A stretch of DNA of 64,000 nt, from positions 104,009 to 168,008 of the forward strand of contig ML769534.1 in assembly GCA_009733575.1 (NCBI GenBank), given 5' to 3'. Of this stretch, positions 24,396 to 36,691 are shown one piece after another. Under the pieces are notes generated by a model. That model made no database searches and had not been told where the DNA came from. It saw only the letters and a list, made by a program, of their open reading frames with translations. Source of the stretch: Gymnopus androsaceus JB14. Lineage: Eukaryota > Basidiomycota > Agaricomycetes > Agaricales > Omphalotaceae. How positions within the stretch are numbered: position 1 is the first letter of the stretch; each line of letters starts with the position of its first letter. Both the position numbers and the translations under genes were made by a program.

Positions 24396-24911
24396 TCAAC
24401 GAATAGCTGGCATCGGGTACAATCTTAAAATATCCAAATAAAAGTCCAAGGGATGATCTAGAGTTCGAGAAATCCACTCATTAATGCACCCAACTTCTCC
24501 CAAGCAGGCTTCAAGTTGAGATACTGTCTCCGGCCAAGACCTACAGTGTACCAGAGTCGAGGAGTTCCATGGGCTGCTTTTTTCCAAGCCACACACACAC
24601 CGCAAACATTATACACTTTCCTAGTAAAATTCTGCCAGCGAAACGAATATTTGTCGAGAAAACAAGAAAGCTCGAAGATTTCAGAAAGAATCTCCAGCGG
24701 GACTCGTAGAATGGGTGCCAGGATATTACGGAGCGAAGCAATGTCGATGAGGTTCAAATCTTTTTGACGCCTCAATTCGGAGCCTCCCTGGCACTTTTAA
24801 TCTGACCTTCGAGATCCTCTATCTGCGTTTCCGTTTCCGATGTTTGAGTTCGAAGGGAGGGTATGTCGCATGGTTTAAGCCATATTGGCTCTTCGATACG
24901 AGGTTGGGACA
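24396..24911 (-). pseudogene. F-box protein, frameshifted and truncated
   Basis: From 24911 leftward the frame starts MSQPRIEEPIWLK. A coiled coil follows (TETQIEDLEGQIKSAREAP) and ends at a stop after APN. One base off, the text continues RRQKDLNLIDIASLRNILAPILRVPLEILSEIFELSC, the typical Agaricomycete F-box with the LPxEIL-like core, then VCVAWKKAAHGTPRLWYTV. It ends near 24396 without the usual leucine-rich C-terminal half. Basidiomycete F-box proteins of this type supply substrates to SCF ubiquitin ligases. One frameshift and the missing C-terminus make it non-functional as read. Confidence 0.75.
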
Positions 24912-24944
24912 TCTTGAGTAGAATGAAGCTGAGGGAAGAATAAT

Positions 24945-26650
<1,706 letters not shown>

Positions 26651-28040
26651 CAATAATGGGGTCGTTTCTGTACTCTATAGCGGAACCAACGAAAGACCAT
26701 ACGGAGCAAGGTATAGAGCGTATTTTGCTCTCTGTCCGTGAATACAAGACATTGAAGCTGTAGCAGTTGAACGTTCGGAACAAAGCCCAGGATTTTGGTT
26801 CTCACACGCTTCTTTTTCCTTTCTTCCATGGTCTCGAATTATCTAGCTCCCTTAGATTTCACCAAGTCTCCCTCTGCATACTCGGAAAGACTTTCTGGAA
26901 ATATAGGTATGCTTCTTACCACTTTTAACGGCACACATTCTGACCAGGCTACTTTCAATCAGGCTACCATATCTTGGAGCGTCTTATGGATTATCCATTG
27001 ATTATACACCTCGTTATCTTCAAGTAGTCGTGAACCTCTGGATCTTGTACTACAGCATCACTCGAGCCGTGGCTGCTGGATCTATGATGTAGAAGGTTAA
27101 GGACAACGGTGCGTATTGTATATCGTTCTGCAGGTAACGTCGGTGGTATTTATTCTTAAAGCGAAAGATATCCCGGCTCTGTCCAGCAGGCAACTCGTAT
27201 ATGCCAGCACCGGAATCGACGTTTTGGTGCACTCCAATGCTGGTGGCTCCCTCTCCGAGCAGCATGAAGGTACCCTTCTGTGATTCCTGTCCGCAAACGC
27301 CCCGGTCTTTACAGCACCGTAGCTGGACATTCCCATGCGACATCTGTGTTCAGGCACGAGAGGTTTGAATTCGGTGTAGGCTGGTAGCTTTCGGAGGGCC
27401 AAATGCTGAGAAGGAGTTTACGGGCAAAGATAGCGAGAGCGTCACCAGGTTCGGCGTCTCTTCATGCTTACATTGTCTCAGTGTAGTTCTCTGCTGTTGG
27501 CTCGCCATTGACAGGAACCGGAATCGAGGTTACATACGGGTTGTTCTGCGGTTCGCCGCATCGGGCTCCTTGTTATCTGTCCTCGTCTTTCGGGCCCATA
27601 TCGTTATCCTTTGGGATCGCTCGACATGTACCTTTCCGTAACACTCATCTTCCCGAGCAATGAAATGTTAATTCAGACGATCCATATCCGAGGCATAGTC
27701 CCCAGCCTATCAGTCTGAGACTTTGGCGGTAAGGAATTACAATTCACAAATCACCAACCGTCTAGAGAGAAAAGTAAATGCAACCGTACATAAGCATTCG
27801 AGACCTTGAGCTCCGTATACACCACGCCATACCATCGATAACCCTGGCAGTGGCACTATGTTCCGCAGCGTGTCACGGTGACTGAGTAGGAAAGACAAAA
27901 CAGGAAGGAGCAGCTGACCAGTGGCCATCGAATGTCATCGAATGTCATTGAGCATTCAGCTGTGCCTTTGCAACAGCTTTGCAATGTGTTCACACACTTA
28001 TATACTTGACTGCGTTATTCACCCCATGCCGATTCTTTCC
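26651..28040. other. Decayed sequence, no gene recognised
   Basis: Overlapping short minus-strand frames (26605-26829, 27050-27402) look like pieces of a degraded gene seen in several frames, but no family is recognisable. The rest has no coding pattern. Confidence 0.35.
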
Positions 28041-28043
28041 CTC

Positions 28044-31000
28044 ATGTCTTTACCAAACATCCCTCCTGTGACTTCCTTGTCTGGTCCACACCAATTGTTT
28101 TCAGGTGCCCATGACTTCCAAATATCTAGAAGTACATTCCAAGTTGCGAGTGGAGACATTTACAACCAAACACGTGTGTAACATTCTTCGTCATGGTATT
28201 CCTTTCGTTGGCTTACTAGCTGACTACCTGTGGCTTCTCCAATTCCTTATCTTTGAAAAGCGGTGTGTTCATCATATTTATGGTTGCATGAACTCACTGA
28301 ACATTACAATCCGCAGATTGTTTACTATTGCAAATGGCGCTTGTCATCTGCTCCCCCTGATTATTATATTATTGGTTGTATAAAACCTGGAAGCCCTGGG
28401 GAGACTTCTCATATTGTACGGAGGTTTACGCGGGAGGAAGACCGAGATCGCTTTGAATCAATGCTGAACAAATTTGGGTAAGTTTATAAAGTTGTAACTT
28501 GTTATGTAACTGATTATTGTGGATTACTTGTGTGTTCAAGATGGTCCCCGTTTACAAGTAAAGCACTTTGGAAGCTCACCGTGAATGGAGACCCATGTTT
28601 AGCTGTATCGTCTGCAGGTGAGTTTGTATTTTGGCCTTCAAATCGAGAATCTAAAACCGGGAAGCTGTCTATACATTACAGGAAGTGATGCCAGAGCACA
28701 ATTTTGAGCAGCGGCTTCGAATGGTGAGATTCAAGGTGATTTGATTTTTGGCTGTTGTTTTTGCTCACAACACAATCAAGTTCCTCAAAATTTCAGTATG
28801 GCTAATGGTTTATGAGAATTGGGCATTTTGATGATACAGCTTTAGTCATTTTTTATGGAAAATCAAGATGTTTATCCAGGAAAATGGAACTGGAGGCACC
28901 TTTGGGATTGTTGGGGTCCATACAAAAGTTTAAAACTGTTTGATGGGAATGGAAATCTGATAATTGACCTGGAACTGCTGGAATCCTATGGTTTGCTTTA
29001 TCAAGAAGGATCACAATTTCTGGTGAGAATAGTGCATCATCAATGAATGAAGGTTGAGTGACAATTATCAGAGACATGGGGACCAAGAATTATATTCAAA
29101 AGTTGAAAGGATGAACGAGAAGATTAAAAATAAAATAGGTGAGTGTAAATTATGGTTGAGCAGTAGTGGAAAATCCATGTTTTATAACAGGGAGAGCTGG
29201 ACTTGCTAAATTGAGAGAGGGTAACTTGAAAGAAAGTAAAGTAAGCTTTGATGTATTGATTGAAATAAGATGCAAGCCCAGTTAACTCTCATCCCCTGTC
29301 CTCCAGTTTGTGGGTGCCTCCATTCCCCTCTCCAGGTTCTCCCCTCTGCTGACTCTTGTCCCTTCTCCTCTCTCCAGTCTGTGAGTGCCTCCCATCCCCT
29401 CTGCAGTTTCTCCCTCCTGCTGACTCTTGTCCCCTCTCCTCTCCACAGCATGTGAGTGCCTCCCATCCCCTCTGCAGTTTCTCCCTCCTGCTGACTCTTG
29501 TCCCCTCTCCTCTCTCCAGCTTGTGAGTGCCTCCCATCCCTTCTGCAGTTCCTACCTCCTGCTGACTCTTCTCTCTCCAGTTTGTGAGTGCCTCCCATCC
29601 CCTCTGCAGTTTCTCCCTCCTGCTGATTCTTGTCCCCTCTCTTATTTCTAGTGGGTGAGTGCCTCCCATCCCCTCTGCAGTTTCTCCCTCCTGCTGACTC
29701 TTGCCTGCTCTCCTCTCTCCAGCGTGTGAGTGCCTCTCATCCCCTCTGCAGTTTCTCCCTCCTGCTGACTCTTGTCCCCTCTCCTCTCTCCAGCTTGTGA
29801 GTGCCTCCCATCCCCTCTGCAGTTTCTCCCTCCTGCTGACTCTTGTCCCCTCTTCTCTCTCCAGCTTGTGAGTGCCTCCCATCCCCTCTGCAGTTTCTCC
29901 CTCCTGCTGACTCTTGTCCCCTCTCCTCTCTCCAGTGGGTGAGTGCCTCCCATCCCCTCTGCAGTTTCTCCCTCCTGCTGACTCTTGTCCCCTCTCCTCT
30001 CTCCAGCTTGTGAGTGCCTCCCATCCCCTCTGCAGTTTTTCCCTCCTGCTGACTCTTGTCCCCTCTCCTCTCTCCAGTGGGTGAGTGCCTCTCATCCCCT
30101 CTGCAGTTTCTCCCTCCTGCTGACTCTTGTCCCTCTCCTCTCTCCAGTCTGTGAGTGCCTCTCATCCTCTCTGCAGTTTCTCCCTCCTGCTGACTCTTGT
30201 CCCCTCTCCTTTCTCCAGCCTGTGAGTGCCTCTCATCCCCTCTGCAGTTTCTCCCTCCTGCTGACTCTTGTCCCCTCTCCTCTCTCCAGCTTGTGAGTGC
30301 CTCCCATCCCCTCTGCAGTTTCTCCCTCCTGCTGACTCTTGTCCCCTCTCCTCTCTCCAGGATGTGAGTGCCTCCCATCCCCTCTGCAGTTTCTCCCTCC
30401 TGCTAACTCTTGTCCCCTCTCCAGTTTGTGAGTGCCTCCCATCCCCTCTGCAGTTTCTCCCTCCTGCTGACTCTTGTCCCCTCTCCTCTCTCCAGTATGT
30501 GAGTGCCTCACATTCCCTCTGCAGTTTCTCCCTCCTGCTGACTCTTGTCCCTTCTCCTCTCTCCAGCATGTGAGTGCCTCCCATCCCCTCTGCAGTTTCT
30601 CCCTCCTGCTGACTCTTGTCCCCTCTCCTCTCCACAGGATGTGAGTGCCTCCCATCCCCTCTGCAGTTTCTCCCTCCTGCTGACTCTTGTCCCCTCTCCT
30701 CTCTCCAGCATGTGAGTGCCTCCCATCCCCTCTGCAGTTTCTCCCTCCTGCTGACTCTTGTCCCCTCTCCTCTCCACAGGATGTGAGTGCCTCCCATCCC
30801 CTCTGCAGTTTCTCCCTCCTGCTGACTCTTGTCCCCTCTCCTCTCTCCAGCTTGTGAGTGCCTCCCATCCCTTCTGCAGTTCCTACCTCCTGCTGACTCT
30901 TCTCTCTCCAGTTTGTGAGTGCCTCCCATCCCCTCTGCAGTTTCTCCCTCCTGCTGATTCTTGTCCCCTCTCTTATTTCTAGTGGGTGAGTGCCTCCCAT

Positions 31001-31622
31001 CCCCTCTGCAGTTTCTCCCTCCTGCTGACTCTTGCCTGCTCTCCTCTCTCCAGCGTGTGAGTGCCTCTCATCCCCTCTGCAGTTTCTCCCTCCTGCTGAC
31101 TCTTGTCCCCTCTTCTCTCTCCAGGATGTGAGTGCCCCCCATCCCCTCTGCAGTTTCTCCCTCCTGCTGACTCTTGTCCCCTCTCCTCTCTCCAGTGGGT
31201 GAGTGCCTCCCATCCCCTCTGCAGTTTCTCCCTCCTGCTGACTCTTGTCCCCTCTCCTCTCTCCAGCTTGTGAGTGCCTCCCATCCCCTCTGCAGTTTCT
31301 CCCTCCTGCTGACTCTTGTCCCCTCTCCTCTCTCCAGTGGGTGAGTGCCTCTCATCCCCTCTGCAGTTTCTCCCTCCTGCTGACTCTTGTCCCCTCTCCT
31401 CTCTCCAGTGGGTGAGTGCCTCTCATCCTCTCTGCAGTTTCTCCCTCCTGCTGACTCTTGTCCTCTCTGCTCTCCTCTTCTCCAGCCTGTGAGTGTCTCC
31501 CATCCCCTCTGCAGCTTCTTTCTCCTGCTGACTCTTGTCTCTGTACTCCCTAACAGCAGTATGATGATGCTGATCAGTTTGAAGAAGTTCCTTGCTCAGA
31601 AACTGAGTCAGCATTCTATTAA
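28044..31622 (+). CDS. Hypothetical multi-exon gene containing a tandem intron-like array
   Basis: The frame from 28044 reads MSLPNIPPVTSLSG…LFSGAHDFQISRSTF, the same leader type (LFxxAxxFxI…F) as the NACHT-ankyrin gene at 12085. Later exons read LWLHELTEHYNPQIVYY … CIKPGSPGETSHIVRRF (28270-28478) and WSPFTSKALWKLTVNGD (28543). Text around 28680-28960 is less certain (one stop). The next three exons join cleanly: …LELLESYGLLYQEGSQFL (ends 29020), RHGDQELYSKVERMNEKIK (29071-29137) and GRAGLAKLREGNLKESK (ends 29240, before GTAAGC). After the array, a terminal exon 31557-31622 reads QYDDADQFEEVPCSETES and ends AFY-stop. It is in phase with the exon ending at 29240. No enzyme domain recognised. 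Exon structure in the middle needs transcript support. Confidence 0.5.
29307..31556 (+). repeat. 71-bp tandem array of intron-like units with variable triplets
   Basis: Thirty-two units, most of 71 bp (a few near 61-63 bp). Each unit has GTGAGTG at its 5' end, a GCTGAC branch-like site, a long pyrimidine tract and a CAG (rarely TAG) end. Exactly three bases then precede the next GTGAGTG. Those triplets vary (CTT 7, TGG 7, TTT 4, GAT 4, CAT 3, TCT 2, CGT 2, CCT 2, TAT 1), while the 68 nt around them hardly change. None is a stop codon. The block 29440-29780 recurs almost identically at 30771-31110, showing unequal exchange. Because 71 is not a multiple of 3 and the minus strand lacks stops, spurious long minus-strand frames arise here. 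Confidence 0.93.
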
Positions 31623-32315
31623 ATCAAGAATTTATGTGATGATGAAGCCAATGATCATGGTGTTGGAGATGGAGATGTATCAACCAATTGAGCCATATGT
31701 TGTATCATTTTCTGATCCTATTTCATTTATGCACTTGATGTGCCATTTATATATTTCAGTTTATCTTACTTATCACCTGGCAGAGATAGCTTAGATAGCT
31801 CAACCTATCATTAGATCCATTACAGTAGCTGTATAAAGTATTGTAATTGTGTGCTTGCTAGGGCTTATTTGCTATAGACAATGGTTTCCTGACTTTACTC
31901 CAACACATGGTACCATGAATATTATCACAGCATATCTTGCAGGCCCATTTCCCTTGTGGAAATCTCTCTCAGGTGCCAGATATGGACAATATCCAAAGGA
32001 CCAAATTTAACTCTTATATCTGTGTTTCGTATAGCTGCCTATATCATTTGCTGCATGTCTAGACTGTTCAGGCTTTGGAGGATCAGGACAATAAAGTCAA
32101 GTTCTCTTTACCTGAGTTTAGTTCCACATTCAATGAAGACATTATCTCTTTGTTATTGAAACCTGTGATTTTAAACACTGAAATACTAGAATTTTATTGA
32201 AAAATGAATGTGTAATCAAACACACCCATAACTACAGCTGTAAACCCATAAAAACACTGGTACCATACTGTACAAAGTCCTGAAGTATTCTCTACAGTTA
32301 TGGGTACAGTCTGCA
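31623..32315. other. Intergenic, nothing recognised
   Basis: AT-rich text with no coding pattern and no obvious repeats. Confidence 0.4.
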
Positions 32316-33674
32316 CATCAGAAAAAAACTGTTTTGGGCCCGGGAGGATCCAAGGTCACCTAGTTCTCTTAAGCAAGCTGAGGCAACTTAGTTGGCCCAG
32401 GAAAAAGGGTAAAACCTTGGACACCTCAGGTATCCTAGTAATGATGGACACGAGTCTGGATCCGGAATAGGTACCTGCAGATCCCGGTACCTGTTTCCCA
32501 TGGATCCGGCACAGGTCACAGGTCATCCTTTGGGATATTTTCAATGACCTGCAGGTACCTATGGATCTAGCATCAATAAAAATTTTACTACTCAAGTACT
32601 GTAAATATTGAGTCATTTCATTAAAGTTTGACTGATATTGGTACATTCATACTTGATGAAGTTATGAGCACTAGTATATGACTAATACCAGTCAATATTG
32701 ACTGTACATATTAGTACTACAGTCTAGTATTGGTATGTTTTGAATACAATACTATTGTATTCAAATCAAAACCACTGAACTATCTTGATGTAAGGTATGC
32801 TAGAAACTTTATGGACTATATACACTAACTAGTGGGGTCAGCATCACCTATAAGAAAATTGGTGAGCACTTGGTCATAAGTGCACATGAACCCATTCTCT
32901 CACCATAGTCTACTGAGACTATCTACAGTGTTACCAGTAATTATTCTTAGGTAAAAAGGGCTTGAAATGTGAAAACTAGACTCAATTTTTTCTCTTTTGG
33001 TTAATTTAATTTTGTTGTGGATATAATACATTGTAGCTTTTAATTAAAACATAAAGTATGCAGCCAAAATGTCAGATGGGCGCTTAAATCACGTGCTCAT
33101 AAGCACGAGCACATGACCCCTCTTCCAGGGCGTCCCAGGGCTTCCCTTTGCATTGGTATTTACTTACAAGTTGCTACTTACTTACTAGTACTCACTGTTA
33201 AAATAACAATACCTACTTATACTTACTGTTGGTACTTAGTTAGTACTTAGCTGCAGTCTTAATTACAAGTAAATATTGGTACTTACTTACTTACCAGTTA
33301 CTTACTAGTATGTATTAGTACTTACTCACCTACTATTAAGTACTTACTACTAATATATACATATATTATTGGATATATTAGTACTTACTTACTAGTAATT
33401 AAGTTACTTACAGGTACCTGCAGGTATACCTGTTGCGGATCCGGATCCCAGTTGACCTGTTTCCCACGGATCCGGACCCGGTCACAGGTCAGCCTTTTCA
33501 AGCCACAGGTACCTGTCTGGTGGATCCAGGTCAACCTGGATCCGGACTTGTGTCCATCTTTATATCCTAGTCATCTTAAGTGTCCTGGGACATCCTGGAC
33601 TAGGGTGCCTCAAGTTGCCTAAGAGGCCTAGGAGACTTTGGATCCTCCTGGGCTCAAAACAGTTTTTGCTGATG
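32316..33674. mobile_element. CATCAG-terminus element with long imperfect inverted arms
   Basis: The 1359 bp element starts CATCAGAAAAAAACTGTTTTG and ends with the near-inverse CAAAACAGTTTTTGCTGATG. The terminal similarity extends through GGAGGATCCAA for well over 60 bp. CA dinucleotides flank both ends (32314-32315, 33675-33676). Inside lie GGATCC- and GGTACCTGCAGGTACC-like palindromes and, in the middle, a stretch of short ACTTACTAGTA-like repeats. No coding sequence, so it is non-autonomous. Confidence 0.75.
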
Positions 33675-35017
33675 CAAGGCACCCATAAAGCACTGTAAAT
33701 TATATGGTGGCAATCCCTACTTTTATTTACCTACCCTCCTTCATGAATGCCCTGCCTTCCATGAGTTTCTTCACCATGATACAGTGTAATGTGTCAGCAA
33801 ATTGGCAAAAGTATGGTGCATATGGTGTGTATGATGGTATCAAATCTATGCACACCATACCATCAGTTTTGGAAATTCTCCATACATGGCCAAATTGTTC
33901 ATACAGTGATACATATCTTCTGCCTCCATACTGTCCATATGTAGTCCTAAGTACTTCCATAACTAGCACTTGTCTTCATAAACTTGGGTTACTGTCAGTA
34001 AGCTACTTATTCCTCTCATAAGTACAGTGACTTGGATATATTCACCAATGGCCATGCCAAACAGTTGTTACATAGTAATAATATATACTCATGTAAAGCT
34101 GGCCATGGTTTGCAAAAAATTTGTGCACTGTACAGTAGTGATTGTCAAGGCTGAAGCATTGAACCCTTTGGTTGAAACTTGGCTTGACCAAGGGAAGGAG
34201 GGTGGGAATTGCAACTTGAGAAAAATTGAGAAAAATACTGCATGTGTGCTGTGGAGTTGTGATCACAAGTTGCCATTGATATGTCAGAGTTTCAATCATA
34301 ATGGTTTGATTCTGTTTGGTTTTTCATTTTTCATTTTTCATTTTTCATTTTTCATTCCCTTTCCACCACCACTGTCAGTCCATACATTCATTATCTAGCA
34401 TTGTATTGCTGTTGTGTCATACAGTTCAGTACATATGAGTGTTTGACATTGAACCTCTGTTGCACCTCTTCTCTCCTTCTAACTCACTCCAATAATGTAT
34501 CCTATAATTTGCTGAGTCACCTGCCATTTAACCAATGCTCTTCTCAGCTATTGGTTCCTTCTTACAGGTTCTTTCCAGTGAGCTTAGCCTCCAGTAAATG
34601 ATATATGTATGGCATTCAATGAGTTATTATTCAATTATCAAAACAAATTCTAACTTCTCATCTGCAGATATTGATTGTTCAGTCAAGTCAGAATTTTGCA
34701 TACTCCTAGCAGGTAAGCTCATTATCTTCTCCCCTCCCCATGCAACTATTTCTGGCACTGCTGTTTTTGTATCTTCATTCATTTTTATTTCTAATGCTCA
34801 ATGAAACAAGATGCTTACTACTCTTCCTCCCACTGCTCTCCTCCACACCTCCCATTCCGCTAATCCATTCAGTGTTAAACATTTTTCATTCATCTCCCAC
34901 TGACAGACCTCTGGAAAGGCATCCAACACATAACATATCTGCAAGTCAAGTGAGTGCCTTCTTGTTAGGAGCTAATCTTTGAGACTACTAAGTAATGTAA
35001 TGTGTAAGTAAACAATA
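33675..35017. other. Intergenic, with a TTTTCA microsatellite
   Basis: No gene is recognisable. A hexamer microsatellite (TTTTCA, about six copies) lies at 34320-34357. Around 33800-33960 there are short direct and inverted copies of a TATGGTGTGTATGG-type motif. Confidence 0.45.
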
Positions 35018-35189
35018 GGGATGTTCACAGTAGAACATACTTTTTCTAAATAACCTAAAAATTCTAAAGCACCGTAATCTATCACAGATAGTCACATAAC
35101 ATCACATTTGAGTAACAACGCGCTAAAAGACAGGCGCTACATTTCTTTTTCTCTCTCTCAATGCTCGTTATTTAATTTCTTTCCCGTTC

Positions 35190-36531
35190 ATGGACTCGTC
35201 TGGCACCGCTGAGACACCAGTGCCAGCGAAGGCAAAATGCCGCCGTCAAAATGCTGCTGACATTGGCATAGAAGCAATGAAGTGGACTGTTGACCTTGTG
35301 AATTCTCTCCTCACTATCATCGAAAGGCTGGAAATTCAGAAGAAGATGTTTGGAATTAATGTCATTACTGAAGATGGCGAGGAAGTGGCAAGTCTCTGTA
35401 TTCCAATTCGTATATTTATAACTAACTGCAGTAGTAGAAGGCAAACGGCGATAGCAAAAGCAAGTGTCTTGATGGCATTGCAAGGGAGCTCTTTCCAACC
35501 GAGAGTGCAATTAATATCAAGAGCATGTCGTTGCATATTGCTGGGAAAATTGTCAAGTTAGCTTTTGGTTATCTTTCCTGAAGGGTTTTTATTGACCATG
35601 CACTTATAAAGCCTGCAAAATACTTATCGCAAGAAGGCTGCGCAGCTCAAACAGACTGGCGGAGGTGTTCAGGAAGATGTTCCCTTGTATGTTCCAAACA
35701 CTGGGCCTGACCACGACACTGCACCACTTGCTCGGAACATCTGGGATCGCTTGATCTCAGATGATAAGTGGCCGTTTTTTGCTCGCTGCCATAGTCTATG
35801 GGCTACATGCAATAGCACCATCCCTCCTATGGCAACTACTGGTATTGGACCCCATGGACGGACTGCAACTGTGTACCGACCACTGGTCTCTCATCCGCTG
35901 CCATTCAATGATCAAATGCGCAAAATTGCTCCAATTCCTGATGAGCTTTTAGAACCAGCATACCATGAACTGCTCAACCTTGGTGATGTCATCCCCGATT
36001 CACTCATTGATCCCATCCTTCTTCAACAAGTGCAGAGGAGTGAGCCAATCTTTGCTCATACTCCCACTGCTACCAAGGTTGTTCCGAAGACCTCATCTGG
36101 CTCTTCACTGTCAGAAATGGCTCAGAAGGCTCAAGCGAGTGTCCACAAGGCTCCGCCAAAAGCTGACAGCTTTGAAGATAAAGTCCTCAAGATCTCATCG
36201 TATGTTCTTTTTCGATTTTTCAGGCTGCATACTCACTTTTTGATTAAGTACTGGCATGAAGCTTAGTCGTAAACGCGAACAAGAACAGCTGCAGATTCAA
36301 CGCCAGCAGCTCCATCTTGATGAGCAACGCCAGGTACTCCAGGAGAAGAATGCTGGACTCCTTTCAACCCCACAAGCAAAACAAATGCTTGCACGTTTGG
36401 TAGATGAGGATACCGAGAATGATGATGATGCTCATCCCTCACCCTCTATTTATCATTGTAAACGTCGTCGTGTATCCCCGGAGTGGAGCTGTGAGGGTGA
36501 TGGTAATCTTGCATCCTCTGATGTTGAGTAG
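35190..36531 (+). CDS. Harbinger-associated Myb/trihelix-like DNA-binding protein
   Basis: Exons 35190-35384, 35438-35556, 35612-36199 and 36267-36531 total 1167 nt (388 residues) with consistent phases. Residues 20-110 hold a three-helix-like pattern with spaced aromatic and basic residues (MKWTVDLVNSLLTI … LDGIARELFPTESA … NTYRKKAAQLKQ), as in SANT/Myb-like partner proteins of PIF/Harbinger elements. The middle is Pro-rich. The C-terminus has a Gln/Arg coiled coil (QEQLQIQRQQLHLDEQRQ) and an acidic tail with a KRRR-type basic patch. In characterised Harbinger elements this partner carries the transposase to the nucleus and to the TIRs; here that role is inferred from position. No lesion seen. 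Confidence 0.75.
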
Positions 36532-36576
36532 GATTCAAACGGATATACTTTTTTTATAAATGTTGTCACTCATTTA

Positions 36577-36654
36577 CAGAGGCGGCCAAAAGACATTCCC
36601 CAGCTTAACAGGGAATATTGTTCCCACGTGGGGAATATCTTTTGGCCGCCTCTG
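36577..36654. repeat. 78-bp palindromic mini-element between convergent genes
   Basis: The element starts CAGAGGCGGCCAAAAGA and ends TCTTTTGGCCGCCTCTG, with TA on both sides. The inner part is again palindromic (GGGAATATTGTTCCC, CCACGTGG). It sits 46 bp after the stop of the plus-strand gene and 38 bp beyond the 3' end of the transposase. It may be a tiny Tc1/mariner-type MITE (TA duplication), or a structure that serves as a shared terminator. Confidence 0.75.
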
Positions 36655-36691
36655 TATATATTGTAGAATCATTTTAACAACCAGTTCTTTT

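Noticed and set aside
29206..31284. Long minus-strand reading frames of up to 326 codons with RREKLQRGWEALT repeats
   Set aside because: They are produced by the 71 bp repeat, which lacks stops in all three minus-strand frames. The frame rotates every unit and the splice-like signals and flanking exons are on the plus strand.
29307..31556. CRISPR-like reading of the array (constant repeat, variable spacer)
   Set aside because: Variable parts are only 3 bp, the host is a fungus, and no cas-like genes are present.
33704..34398. Frames of 105 and 123 codons
   Set aside because: Cysteine- and tyrosine-rich low-quality text without recognisable features in AT-rich intergenic DNA.
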